Assembly (NCBI GenBank): GCA_030654395.1
Contig: JAURXM010000026.1
Span: 94,285 to 158,284, forward strand
Direction of reading: 5' to 3'
Length of the DNA: 64,000 bases
Source of the DNA: Aquabacterium sp.
Lineage (GTDB): Bacteria; Pseudomonadota; Gammaproteobacteria; Burkholderiales; Burkholderiaceae_C
Shown here piece after piece: positions 32,806 through 42,299 of the stretch. The notes under the pieces were generated by a model. The model was not told where the DNA came from, did not search any database, and saw only the letters and a list, made by a program, of their open reading frames with translations. Numbering within the stretch: position 1 is the first letter of the stretch; every line of letters starts with the position of its first letter. A program made the translations under genes and the position numbers.

Positions 32806-34047
32806 ATGAAGAAGTCTCTTGAGGCCTTATCCGACAACGACCCTCACACGTTCAGGCAGGCGATGGCGTTTTTCAGTGCCGACTTCTCTAGGTTGGTGTC
32901 TTGGCTACACGGCGGCGCAGCACATCACAGGGTGTACTGGTTCTTGCTGCCCACCGTACAGGTCTTGTTTTGGTTCCGCTTGGCCCGGTGGCTTTACCTG
33001 ATCGGCTGGCGCAATGCCGCGCGTGTGCTGTGCCTGTTCAACCAATACATCACTGGCATTGAGATCCCACCCACCTCGTCCATTGGCCCTGGCTGCGTGA
33101 TCTCGCACGCCGAAGGCATCGTGATTTGCGGGCGCGTCGGTGCGCGCTGCACCTTGTCGGGCAGCGGCGGCATCGGTGGCGGAGCCAGGGCAGGTGATGT
33201 CGGCGGTGGCCCAGGCCTGCCTTGGGTGGGCGACGACGTTCTGTTCGGCCAAGGCGCTGGGGTGTTCGGCGCGGTGCGCATTGGCTCGAATGTGCTCCTA
33301 GGGGTCAACAGCCTGACACTAGACAACGTACCCGATGGCGCCACCGTGATCGCCCCTGTGGCGAATGAAGATCGCGGGCCGTCACCCAACCCAGACGCTG
33401 TGCATCCCACCGCATCTCACACGCCCGGAGAAGGATTGACCACGATGTACGACACCCCCTTGAGCTTCGCACGCACGCGCACCCTCATCGCGTCCGATGC
33501 CCGCCGGCTTTTTCAAGCCAACGGTGGTGGTGGGCTTGGCCAGCGCATTTTCTGGACGCTGTTACCCAGTTTCCAAGCCTTATTTTGGTACCGACTCTCG
33601 CGATACTGCTTTTTACGCGGGTGGCGCACCACGGCACGGGTGATCTTTTTGTTCAGCCTGTACCGCACCCGCGTCGAGATCCCGCCAACCACCTACATTG
33701 GTGAGGCGTGCCTCATTGCGCACGCATCAGGCATCGTGTTGTACGGCGCGATCGGTGACCGCGCCACCATGTACGGCGACGCCAAGATCGGTGGAGGCAT
33801 CGACAACAGCGTCAACATCGGTGCCGGACCGGGCTACCCCATTCTTGGTGACGACGTCGTGATGGGCTACCGCGCTTCAGTACTGGGCCCCTACCGCATT
33901 GGCAATGGCGCGCGCATGGGCCCCTACGCCCTGGCGCTGTTTGATGTGCCGCCAGGCGCCAAGATGACGACACGCAAGTCCGTGGTCATGCAATCCAGCC
34001 CCCCTGCAACGCCCCCCCCCGAGGCAAGCCACGCCATCAAGTCATGA
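32806..34047 (+). CDS. duplicated serine-acetyltransferase-like (left-handed beta-helix) acyltransferase
   Basis: A 413-residue protein made of two copies of a serine-acetyltransferase-like unit. Each begins with a hydrophobic stretch (FLLPTVQVLFWFRLARW, about 45; TLLPSFQALFWYRLSRY, about 247) and runs into a hexapeptide left-handed beta-helix (IEIPPTSSIGPGC with ISHAEGIV; VEIPPTTYIGEAC with IAHASGIV). Each keeps the His of the catalytic region (SHAEG, AHASG). The first copy has a Gly-rich, irregular helix. It probably O-acetylates the polysaccharide or a precursor. It starts directly at the glycosyltransferase stop and overlaps the next gene by 4 bp. Confidence 0.85.
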   Translation: MKKSLEALSDNDPHTFRQAMAFFSADFSRLVSWLHGGAAHHRVYWFLLPTVQVLFWFRLARWLYLIGWRNAARVLCLFNQYITGIEIPPTSSIGPGCVISHAEGIVICGRVGARCTLSGSGGIGGGARAGDVGGGPGLPWVGDDVLFGQGAGVFGAVRIGSNVLLGVNSLTLDNVPDGATVIAPVANEDRGPSPNPDAVHPTASHTPGEGLTTMYDTPLSFARTRTLIASDARRLFQANGGGGLGQRIFWTLLPSFQALFWYRLSRYCFLRGWRTTARVIFLFSLYRTRVEIPPTTYIGEACLIAHASGIVLYGAIGDRATMYGDAKIGGGIDNSVNIGAGPGYPILGDDVVMGYRASVLGPYRIGNGARMGPYALALFDVPPGAKMTTRKSVVMQSSPPATPPPEASHAIKS

Positions 34048-35669
34048 GCATCAACAACCACCCTTTCAAGCGCTGGCTGCCCCATGCCGCCGCATGCTTA
34101 CTGGCCGCGGCAATGGCCGCCTGTGGCTCAGGCAGCAGCAGTGATGCGAGCGCCACGCCTGCAGAGATCCTTCCGCTGATCCGTCAGACCATGGGACTAG
34201 CCAACCCGGTATCGGTGTCGATCGATCTGCAAGCCACAGGCCGACCCGTTAACCGCCGGGTATTGGGCCAGAACATGCAATGGGTGGACCGAGGTGATGG
34301 CATGTTCGACACCCAAGGTCAGATCAGACCTGCGATGTTGGCCCTGGTGCAACAGATGGCCCCCACAATGCTGCGCTACCCCGGCGGCTTGCAATCAGAC
34401 ACCTACCACTGGGAACGGGGCATGGGGCCCATCGCCACCCGTGGAAGCAACCAGCACGCCAACGCGGTCGTTGATCAGCCCACCATCGTGGGCACCCAAG
34501 AGTTCCTAGAGCTGTGCGAAGCCACCGGGGCACAACCGCTCATCACCGTCAACATGATCACCGGCACCGCGCAAGAAGCGGCAGCGTGGGTCAAGCGGAT
34601 CAATGTCGATGGGCTAACGTCCAGCCGCACGGGCAAGCCTTTGCCCAAGGTCACGCAATGGGAGTTGGGCAACGAGCCCTATCTCAAGCCCAATGAACAG
34701 CCCAGCTTGTGGGTCAGTCCCACTGAGTTTGGCAAGCGCGCGGCCGCGTTCACCTCCGCCATGCGCGCGGTGGACCCCAGCATTGAGGTGAGCCTGCCCT
34801 TGGCCAATGACCTGCGCAATGGCATCACGGCCAACGCCTTCCCTGGCTTCACGCGTGAGGTGCTTAAAACGCCGATGCCTGGCTTGAACCATGTCAGTCT
34901 GCACAACAGCTACGTGCCGCTGGCCTTCGATCCCTCGGACTTGAGCCGCGGCTTCTCGAACGACCAGCTCTACTGGGCGGCCATGGCTGGCACCCGAACC
35001 ATCGAGGCCGATTTTCAGACCATGCGCACGCAACTGGCTACCTTGCTGCCCGGTCAAAAGGTCGATTTTGCGGTAACCGAGTACAACAGCCTGTTCACCT
35101 TAGGCAAGGGCGCCAGTGACCAGCTACCCCAATCACCCGCTGGCGCCTTGGTCATGGCCGACATCCTGCGCCTGCTGGCCAGCACACCCGATGTGGCCAT
35201 GGCCAACTACTGGTCGCTTTCAGGCAATGGTTTTTTTGGAGCCATCCAGTCACAACCCCGGGCGCGGCCCGTTTTCGAAGTTTTTAAGCTCTACAAAGAG
35301 GCACTCCAAGGCCAATGGTTGCCTGTGACAGTGACCGCTCCTAGTGTAGACACCCCGAGCATCGGCCTGACCGCAGCAGTCAAGGGCCTGCCGGTGGCCG
35401 AGGCGCTGGTCACCCGCAGCGGCAACACATTACGGGTGTTGATCATCCACAAGGATCCTTCCAACCCTGCACGTGTCGCATTGCGTCTAGGCCAAACCTT
35501 TGCCAGTGCCGTGACAGCGCAAAGCCTAGTTGTACTGACGTCCAGCGATGTGTTTGACACCAGCGACCGTGCAGGCCTCATGCAACGTGAAGAAAGCACC
35601 TTGGCTATCAGCGACACGGTGGAGTTGCCCCCACACAGCCTGGCCTTGGTGACCCTCACCCTCAAATGA
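34044..35669 (+). CDS. GH51-like glycoside hydrolase lipoprotein
   Basis: A 541-residue secreted lipoprotein (signal with Cys27 in MAACGSG). A TIM-barrel glycosidase domain follows with RYPGG (111-115), the acid/base in ELGNEP (E211) and a probable nucleophile in TEYNS (E346), then a beta-sandwich (about 430-540). This is the layout of clan GH-A arabinofuranosidases such as GH51. As last gene of the operon it may trim or release the polymer during export, or degrade it. The sugar specificity is not known. Confidence 0.78.
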   Translation: MSINNHPFKRWLPHAAACLLAAAMAACGSGSSSDASATPAEILPLIRQTMGLANPVSVSIDLQATGRPVNRRVLGQNMQWVDRGDGMFDTQGQIRPAMLALVQQMAPTMLRYPGGLQSDTYHWERGMGPIATRGSNQHANAVVDQPTIVGTQEFLELCEATGAQPLITVNMITGTAQEAAAWVKRINVDGLTSSRTGKPLPKVTQWELGNEPYLKPNEQPSLWVSPTEFGKRAAAFTSAMRAVDPSIEVSLPLANDLRNGITANAFPGFTREVLKTPMPGLNHVSLHNSYVPLAFDPSDLSRGFSNDQLYWAAMAGTRTIEADFQTMRTQLATLLPGQKVDFAVTEYNSLFTLGKGASDQLPQSPAGALVMADILRLLASTPDVAMANYWSLSGNGFFGAIQSQPRARPVFEVFKLYKEALQGQWLPVTVTAPSVDTPSIGLTAAVKGLPVAEALVTRSGNTLRVLIIHKDPSNPARVALRLGQTFASAVTAQSLVVLTSSDVFDTSDRAGLMQREESTLAISDTVELPPHSLALVTLTLK

Positions 35670-35677
35670 AGCCGATC

Positions 35678-36058
35678 CTAAAGACCGATGCTGGCCTTGA
35701 TGGCCGTTCTGAAAGTGATGGCCATGGCGTTCGCGAGCGCTGATTGATCCGCAGACCCTGCGCCCGTGGCCTTCTCGCCCTTTTTCTTGCCGGTGGCGAA
35801 CACAAAGTCAGCTGGGCCATTTTGGTCGTATTCGTAGAGCTTGGTGCCCGACACACGGATATGGAAGTCGCCGCCACGACGGTGCCAGTCTCCGGGGCCC
35901 GTTTTGCTGACCCCATGAATCGTGATGTGGGGGTTTTTGACACCCGCAACCGCGTAAACAAGACCGCTGTCGTCTAGATCGCAAGAGCTCAAATCGTAGG
36001 TGTCTGCGTCAATCACGACGGTGGCAGGCCAACCCTTGATGCTGTAATCAAATGGCAT
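35678..36058 (-). CDS. small unknown protein downstream of clpV
   Basis: A 126-residue protein starting at ATG 36058 (MPFDYSIKGW) with an AAGGA ribosome binding site; the frame is open further upstream, but into clpV. It has no signal peptide or membrane helix. Beta-strand-like stretches (ATVVIDADTYDL, HITIHGV, FHIRVSG, DFVFATG) are followed by a Lys/Gly-rich loop and an alanine-rich helix at the end. I do not recognise the family. It is the last gene of the T6SS core unit, 31 bp after clpV, and converges on the glycosidase gene with 8 bp between stops. An effector or accessory role is possible. Confidence 0.7.
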   Translation of the reverse strand: MPFDYSIKGWPATVVIDADTYDLSSCDLDDSGLVYAVAGVKNPHITIHGVSKTGPGDWHRRGGDFHIRVSGTKLYEYDQNGPADFVFATGKKKGEKATGAGSADQSALANAMAITFRTAIKASIGL

Positions 36059-36089
36059 GTTCTTATCCTTGGTTTGAATATATTGAACT

Positions 36090-38747
36090 TCAGTCGAAGT
36101 GGTACGAAAAATCGTTGGCTTGGACATCCACACGCACGCCCGTGATGGGGTGACCAGAGAGCATGCGGTTGAGGAACTCGCGCGAAACATCAGGCAGCAT
36201 CGTGTTGGTCAAGATCGCGTCAATCATCCGGCCACCCGATTCGCTTTCAGTGCAGCGCGATACGACCAACTTAACCAAATCGTCACTGTAGGCAAACGGG
36301 ATCTTGTAGCGGGCCTCCACGCGCTTCTTGATGCGGTTAAGTTGCAGCCTGACGATCTTGCCTAGCATCTCGTCGGACAAGGGGTAGTAGGGGATGGTGA
36401 CCAAACGTCCCAACAACGCAGGCGGGAAGATCTTGAGCAGCGGCGTGCGCAAGGCCTTGGCCATGCCCTCGTGGTCGGGCATCAAATCGGGGTCACTGCA
36501 CAGCGCGGCGATGGTGTCGGTGCCCACATTCGTGGTCAGCAGGATCAGGGTGTTCTTGAAGTCGATGACGCGCCCCTCTCCGTCTTCCATCCAGCCCTTG
36601 TCAAAGACTTGAAAGAATATTTCGTGCACGTCCGGGTGGGCCTTTTCGACTTCATCGAGCAGCACGACGCTGTAAGGCTTGCGGCGCACCGCTTCGGTCA
36701 GCACACCGCCTTCGCCATACCCGACATAGCCCGGAGGCGCGCCCTTGAGCGTGGACACGGTGTGCGCCTCCTGGTACTCGCTCATGTTGATGGTGATGAG
36801 GTTGTGCTCGCCGCCATACAGCGCTTCGGCCAGTGCCAGTGCTGTTTCGGTCTTGCCCACGCCCGATGTGCCTGCCAGCATGAACACGCCGATGGGCTTG
36901 TTGGGGTTGTCCAAGCCCGCGCGCGATGTTTGAATGCGCTTGGCGATCATCTCCATTGCATGGTCTTGACCGATCACGCGCTGCGCCATCAGCTTGGGCA
37001 GGTTGAGCACGGTCTCAACTTCGTTGGCAGCCATGCGGCCCACGGGGATGCCTGTCCAGTCGCCGACCACACTGGCCACGGCTTGATAATCAACAGTGGG
37101 CAGAATCAGTGGTGTCTCGCCTTGCAGCGTGGTCAACTCGGCTTGCACGGCCTTGAGTTCAACCATGGCGTCTGCACGTTCTGCCTCAGGGACGCTTTCA
37201 GCCGCCTCCATGGCGCCGCGCAACTTGGCACGCAGACTCAGCAATCGGTCAACCAAACCCTTTTCAGCTTCCCAACGGATATCCAATGCAGCAAGGCGTG
37301 TGTGCTCTGACGTCAGCTGCTCCGTAACGAGCGATTGGCGGGCAACAGTGTCCACACCAATAGCGGCTTCGCGGCCGATGATCGCTTGCTCGGTATCCAG
37401 CGCCTCGATGCGTCTGCGGCAGTCGTCCACTTCAGCCGGTGTGGCGTGCAGGCTCACGGCAACGCGGGCGCAAGCGGTGTCGATCAGGCTCACAGATTTA
37501 TCTGGCAATTGACGCGCAGGGATGTAGCGGTGAGACAGCTTGACTGCGGCCTCTAAAGCCTCATCCAATATCTGCACCTTGTGGTGTTTTTCCATGGTCG
37601 ATGCCACGCCGCGCATCATCAACAAGGCCTTGGCCTCATCGGGCTCATCCACCGTGATGCTTTGAAAACGACGTGTCAATGCCGGGTCTTTTTCGATGTG
37701 CTTTTTGTACTCTGCAAAGGTGGTCGCGCCAATCGTGCGCAACTGGCCTCGTGCTAAGGCAGGCTTGAGCAAATTGGCGGCATCGCCCGTACCGGCTGCG
37801 CCGCCTGCACCGACCAGCGTGTGCGTCTCATCAATGAATAAGATGATGGGCTTGGGGCTGGCTTGCACCTCGTCGATGACAGAGCGCAAGCGTTGCTCGA
37901 ACTCGCCCTTCATGCTGGCACCGGCTTGCAGCAAGCCCACATCCAGCGTCAACAGGGTGACGTCTTGGAGTGAAGGTGGGACATCACCGCGCGCGATGCG
38001 CTGGGCAAAGCCCTCCACCACGGCCGTCTTGCCGACACCGGCCTCACCAATGAGGATGGGGTTGTTTTGACGGCGGCGCATGAGGATATCCACCACTTGG
38101 CGGATCTCGTCATCGCGGCCCACGATCGGGTCCATCTTGCCGCTGCGGGCTTGTTCAGTCAGATCAGTCGTGAAGCGCTTAAGGGCCTCTTGTTTGCCCA
38201 TGGCCGCAGGCGCCATGGCATCGCTGGCTTCACCCGGTGCGGCACCAGATTCGGTCGCGCCTTGGCTGGCTTCAGGCGATGCAGCCAGCAGCTCCGGGAG
38301 TCTGTCCATCAGGTCATCAAGCTTGATGCGATCGAACTGCTTGGATATGGACAACAAAGCGCTGCGCAGCGTCGGCGTCTTGAGCATGCCGATGATCAGG
38401 TAGCCTGTTCGCACCTGGCGATCACCGTACATCAGAGAGCCGTATACCCAAGCGCGCTCTACGGCATTTTCAACAAAGGTCGACAAGTCGCTGATGGACG
38501 AGGCGCCGCGCGGCAGGCGGTCCATCGAGGCTGTCAAATCGCTCGCCAGCGCAGACGTGTCCAGCTCGTACTGGCGGATGATGCGGTGCAGGTCAGAGTC
38601 CTGGTTGTTCAGGATTTGCGCGAACCAATGCTGCAGCTCGACATACGGGTTGCCGCGCATTTTGCACAGCACCGTGGCGCCTTCAATGGCTTTGTAGGCC
38701 AGCGGGTTGAGTTTGCCAAACAAGGCGGTGCGACTGATTTCTGCCAT
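36090..38747 (-). CDS. clpV: ClpV (TssH) T6SS sheath-disassembly ATPase
   Basis: An 885-residue AAA+ double-ring unfoldase that recycles contracted TssB/TssC sheaths. Visible are the N-domain (about 1-160), a first ATPase module with GEAGVGKTAV, a coiled middle region (about 400-540) and a second module with GTSGVGKTET. ATG 38747 has a GAGGAA site and gives the family's start (AEISRTALFGKLN); an upstream in-frame extension would be non-homologous. It is 17 bp after tssG. Confidence 0.97.
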   Translation of the reverse strand: MAEISRTALFGKLNPLAYKAIEGATVLCKMRGNPYVELQHWFAQILNNQDSDLHRIIRQYELDTSALASDLTASMDRLPRGASSISDLSTFVENAVERAWVYGSLMYGDRQVRTGYLIIGMLKTPTLRSALLSISKQFDRIKLDDLMDRLPELLAASPEASQGATESGAAPGEASDAMAPAAMGKQEALKRFTTDLTEQARSGKMDPIVGRDDEIRQVVDILMRRRQNNPILIGEAGVGKTAVVEGFAQRIARGDVPPSLQDVTLLTLDVGLLQAGASMKGEFEQRLRSVIDEVQASPKPIILFIDETHTLVGAGGAAGTGDAANLLKPALARGQLRTIGATTFAEYKKHIEKDPALTRRFQSITVDEPDEAKALLMMRGVASTMEKHHKVQILDEALEAAVKLSHRYIPARQLPDKSVSLIDTACARVAVSLHATPAEVDDCRRRIEALDTEQAIIGREAAIGVDTVARQSLVTEQLTSEHTRLAALDIRWEAEKGLVDRLLSLRAKLRGAMEAAESVPEAERADAMVELKAVQAELTTLQGETPLILPTVDYQAVASVVGDWTGIPVGRMAANEVETVLNLPKLMAQRVIGQDHAMEMIAKRIQTSRAGLDNPNKPIGVFMLAGTSGVGKTETALALAEALYGGEHNLITINMSEYQEAHTVSTLKGAPPGYVGYGEGGVLTEAVRRKPYSVVLLDEVEKAHPDVHEIFFQVFDKGWMEDGEGRVIDFKNTLILLTTNVGTDTIAALCSDPDLMPDHEGMAKALRTPLLKIFPPALLGRLVTIPYYPLSDEMLGKIVRLQLNRIKKRVEARYKIPFAYSDDLVKLVVSRCTESESGGRMIDAILTNTMLPDVSREFLNRMLSGHPITGVRVDVQANDFSYHFD

Positions 38748-38764
38748 GACGTAGTTCCTCGTGT

Positions 38765-39871
38765 TTATTGGGTGTGTGCTTGGGGATTCAAGTGCAAACG
38801 CAAACGCATGTCCGCGCGGTCTGGATGCGCTGTTTTTCGGCCAAGCCACGCGTTCAGCCCGAGTTGGCCTGCGCTGTCTTTCAGGCCGAGCCTCAGCCGT
38901 GGCACCTCGCTGCCTTGCAGCACCAAACGTGTCTCACAACACAGGCTCATGCCGAGGTACTGACGCAACCAATCTCGCAAAGCTTTTTGAGCTGGTTGGC
39001 CGGGCAAAAAACGCTGGTATTGCTTGTAAGTTAAAGGGCCGATACGCAGGCGGAAATGCGATTGCCTGTCCCACACGCGTTTGCCAAGCACAGCCTGCAG
39101 GCCCAAGGCTGTGTTGCGGCCCGGTGCCGTACTGGGCAGCAGTCGGCTGCGGTCTTCGTCTTGCAACGCCAGCCAATGGCCCACACTGGGTTCGATGCTG
39201 ACCTGCACACCAAAATACTGTGTGAGGATTTTGATCAGGCCTTCAGCATGGCGAGGGCCCCGCGCCAAGGCGGCGGCATGCAAACGCTTGGCGTCGTCAG
39301 GGATGGCATCGCGCTGTGTAAAGGACTTGGGCGATTGCCCGAACAAGGCACTGACCCAACGTGCGAAATCGTCATCCCACGGTCGGTCACGGTGGACCAC
39401 GGGGCGGGACTGTGCCCACGCCCGAAAGAACAAAAGCAGCGCACGGTGGTGAAAGACATCGGCAAAGCGCAACATGGTCGGGTCACCATGGCTGCGATCG
39501 CGCTCACGCACGTACTCGGTCAGGTGCAGCGGCATCGGGCCCATCGGGCCAAACAGGCCAAAGGCGCGCTGACCGATGCGCGGCGCAGCGCTGTGCGCCA
39601 TGGTGAAGGAGTGCAGATTGGCAGCAGCAAAGTCCAACTCGGGGTCTTGCCCCAAACGAACGGCCTCGTCGCGGGGGCGCAAGGCCTCGCCCAGCCTGGG
39701 TAAGGTCGGGCTCAAGGCCTGGATGCGCCGCAGCACCTGGAACAGGTCATGCGCTTGAGGTGCTTGCGCCAGTTGCGCCCACAACTGCTGCAAAGCAGCT
39801 TGGTCTCGCGCCAGCGGCATGCGAGGCGAGCGCGAAGGCATCATCACTGACGGTGGAGACAGATCGTCCAT
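38765..39871 (-). CDS. tssG: TssG baseplate protein
   Basis: A 368-residue T6SS baseplate wedge protein. Family features include the early LFQVLRRIQAL stretch, RIGQRAFGLFGPMGPMPLHLTEY in the middle and FRLRIGPLTYKQYQRFLPG toward the end. It works with TssE, TssF and TssK under the spike. It follows tssF with a 9 bp gap and precedes clpV. Confidence 0.95.
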   Translation of the reverse strand: MDDLSPPSVMMPSRSPRMPLARDQAALQQLWAQLAQAPQAHDLFQVLRRIQALSPTLPRLGEALRPRDEAVRLGQDPELDFAAANLHSFTMAHSAAPRIGQRAFGLFGPMGPMPLHLTEYVRERDRSHGDPTMLRFADVFHHRALLLFFRAWAQSRPVVHRDRPWDDDFARWVSALFGQSPKSFTQRDAIPDDAKRLHAAALARGPRHAEGLIKILTQYFGVQVSIEPSVGHWLALQDEDRSRLLPSTAPGRNTALGLQAVLGKRVWDRQSHFRLRIGPLTYKQYQRFLPGQPAQKALRDWLRQYLGMSLCCETRLVLQGSEVPRLRLGLKDSAGQLGLNAWLGRKTAHPDRADMRLRLHLNPQAHTQ

Positions 39872-39880
39872 GATGGCGGC

Positions 39881-41770
39881 TTAAATCACCGCGGCCTGCC
39901 CCATGCGGGGAGACCATTGCATGACCAGACCACGCGAGGCGGTGCGCAAGCGCGTTTGCGTGAAACTGTTGATGGCCGCATGGCGCGCGAAAAAATGCTC
40001 CAGCACACTGCCTAATAAAACGGCGCTGCTGCCTTGCAAGCCCATGTCATCGAGCTCCAAATCAATCTGCACGCCAGAGCCAAAGGCCAAACGCCCAGGC
40101 CCCGGTAAGCGCCGCGCCACTTGACTGGCGGTCACAGAGCGGATGCCATCAACCTGCTTGCGCCAACTGGCGTCGCCCTCAGGCCCGTACAGGCTCAAGA
40201 GGCTGCGCAAGGCAGCAGCGGCCTTTTGGGGGTCTTCACCAGCGATCGACAGGTAGTTCAAAGTCAACTGGCTGATCAAAGACCAGCCCATGTCACCGCG
40301 CACCAAACGCTGCACGGCAGGGGTGGGGCCGCGCAGGCACTGCACCCCTTTGACCGGCCCCGTCGCGTCGAGCGCCCACGCTGGCGAGCCTGTTGCCGCA
40401 TCACGCTGACCAGCGCCTGGCAACAACATCGGCAGATCGCGGTTGCTCACCATGGCCGTGACGGCCAGTTGCCGCAGCTCTTGAGCATAAGGCGCGTTGC
40501 TCGGGTCGACCAAAGACACGAACAGCTCGCTGCCGATGTAGGACGATCGTGCGCCCTGCTCCCGCTGGCGTTGCGACATCATGCGTGGCTCGCGGCGCAC
40601 GGTGTAATAGGCGGGATGCTCACTGCCTTCGGTGTGAAAGGCCGCGTACATCGGGTGAAAGACTTGCTCGGCTACGTTGCCTGTGCCATAACCTGTGATC
40701 GACTCGATGTTGTAGACCTCAAAGTCCATCGGTCGTGTGCGATCTGGCACCACATGCTGTTCAGGCAGAGAGGCCGCCAAGGCGATGCGGTCAAGTCGCT
40801 TAGGGAAGAGGTTGATTGCCGGTGTGCAATACAGAGACAAGCTACCCTCATCGACCAGCGATTCAAGCGCCGGATCGCCGCGCGACAGCAAGATCACCAC
40901 TTCAAATTCGTTGCCCTTGATGCGTGCCATGCGATGGCGCAGCTGACTCAGCTCCACAAACATCAGGCGCTGCGGCATGGCCGCGAACTCCTGCAACACG
41001 CGGTAGCCTGAGAACCCACGCAGCGTTTCAGGCAACAAGGCTTGGTCGTCATCAAAGCCTTGCTGCTTCAGGCTGTCAGCGTGTGCCCACTGGGCCCGCG
41101 CTTGCTCGGCATCCACGGGCAACCAAGTGCCCAGCGTGGCCGTCGTCAGCAACTCGTGCAAGCGCAAAGCGGTTTCATCAGGTGCGCTGATGTAGAAAGA
41201 CAGCGCATCCACAGGCAACTGCGCCGCCGTCAAACCGCCTTGCACGCGCAGCCTGATGCGCAGCCCGCCACGCACTTGGCGTGCGACAGGCAGTTGCGCC
41301 AAAGGCAGATCGGGCGCATGGCTGAAGTACTGCACCCCCACCAACTCAAGGGGCCACATGGTGACCTCGTGCGCAGTGCGAAACTCGCAGCGCGTGTTCT
41401 GACCGCGTGTAACTTGACTGGTTAAGCTCGATTGGCGCGGCAGCTTGAAGCCCTTGGCCAAAGCCGGGTCAGCCAGATCAGGTTGCAGCCGCGCGACCAT
41501 CATCGATGGCACAGGCGACAAAAAGTTAGGGTAGACCGTTTCCAGCAGGTGCTGGATAAAACGGGGGTACTCAGCGTCCAGCTTGAGCTGGGTGCGCGCA
41601 GCCATGAAGGCGAAACCTTCAAGCAGGCGCTCAACGTAAGGATCGGCGACTTCGAGGCCGTCCATGGTCAAGCGCGAGGCGATCTTCGGGAACTCGCGCG
41701 CGAACTCACTGCCGACCTCGCGCAAATGGGCCAGCTCCTGGTTGTATAGCTTGAGCAGTCCGGGGTCCAT
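39881..41770 (-). CDS. tssF: TssF baseplate protein
   Basis: A 629-residue baseplate component. The N-terminus has the family signature (YNQELAHLREVGSEFAREFPK), then VERLLEGFAFMAARTQLKLD and YPNFLSPVPSM. The start codon overlaps the tssE stop by one base (TGATG), indicating translational coupling. With TssG it forms the wedge around the VgrG hub. Confidence 0.97.
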   Translation of the reverse strand: MDPGLLKLYNQELAHLREVGSEFAREFPKIASRLTMDGLEVADPYVERLLEGFAFMAARTQLKLDAEYPRFIQHLLETVYPNFLSPVPSMMVARLQPDLADPALAKGFKLPRQSSLTSQVTRGQNTRCEFRTAHEVTMWPLELVGVQYFSHAPDLPLAQLPVARQVRGGLRIRLRVQGGLTAAQLPVDALSFYISAPDETALRLHELLTTATLGTWLPVDAEQARAQWAHADSLKQQGFDDDQALLPETLRGFSGYRVLQEFAAMPQRLMFVELSQLRHRMARIKGNEFEVVILLSRGDPALESLVDEGSLSLYCTPAINLFPKRLDRIALAASLPEQHVVPDRTRPMDFEVYNIESITGYGTGNVAEQVFHPMYAAFHTEGSEHPAYYTVRREPRMMSQRQREQGARSSYIGSELFVSLVDPSNAPYAQELRQLAVTAMVSNRDLPMLLPGAGQRDAATGSPAWALDATGPVKGVQCLRGPTPAVQRLVRGDMGWSLISQLTLNYLSIAGEDPQKAAAALRSLLSLYGPEGDASWRKQVDGIRSVTASQVARRLPGPGRLAFGSGVQIDLELDDMGLQGSSAVLLGSVLEHFFARHAAINSFTQTRLRTASRGLVMQWSPRMGQAAVI

Positions 41771-42297
41771 CAGCGCCGGCCTCCGTCAATGGGGCTGGGG
41801 TTGCCATCGACCAATTTCACTTGACCGGCCTCCAGATCAAGCTGCGTGCGAAGCAACAGCTCCAGTGGGATGGGCTGGGCCCACAAAAAACCGCGTATTT
41901 CGAATTCAATGACGTTGTGTGCGTCGAGCATGGCGCCACCATCAATGGCTTTGACCGACAAAGCGTGCTCAAGGATGCGCGGCTCAAAACGCAAGATGGC
42001 TTCGCGGATGGATTGCTCCACGCTGGGCACATCGACCTTCGATGCCAATTGACCCGACAGCGGCGGCAAGCCGAAGTTCAGTACGGACTCGGCGGCGTAA
42101 GGTGCATCGACAGCTTGTTTACCCAGTGGCTGCACAGCGTTGAGCAACCAGCCCAAGTCACGCAAAACAGCCTGTCGCAATTGGCTTTTATTGAGCGCGC
42201 GACGGTCATCGGCGTCGTGTTGGACGTCAGGGCTGTCGTCAGTCAAGCGATCAAGCAAGGCCGGCTGTAAGCGGTCGCGCAGATCAGCTGTGGCCAT
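41770..42297 (-). CDS. tssE: TssE gp25-like baseplate protein
   Basis: A 175-residue protein with a C-terminal gp25-like lysozyme-fold (non-enzymatic) domain: a central YGLPPL-type stretch (NFGLPPLSG), then IRFEP-like FEPRILEHALSVK and FEIRGFLW near the end. It starts sheath polymerisation at the baseplate. It is 2 bp after tagJ and coupled to tssF. Confidence 0.94.
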   Translation of the reverse strand: MATADLRDRLQPALLDRLTDDSPDVQHDADDRRALNKSQLRQAVLRDLGWLLNAVQPLGKQAVDAPYAAESVLNFGLPPLSGQLASKVDVPSVEQSIREAILRFEPRILEHALSVKAIDGGAMLDAHNVIEFEIRGFLWAQPIPLELLLRTQLDLEAGQVKLVDGNPSPIDGGRR

Positions 42298-42299
42298 GA

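Noticed and set aside
32806..34047. Artificial fusion of two neighbouring acyltransferase genes
   Set aside because: The frame is continuous with a plausible linker and no stop between copies; kept as a true duplication but listed for checking.
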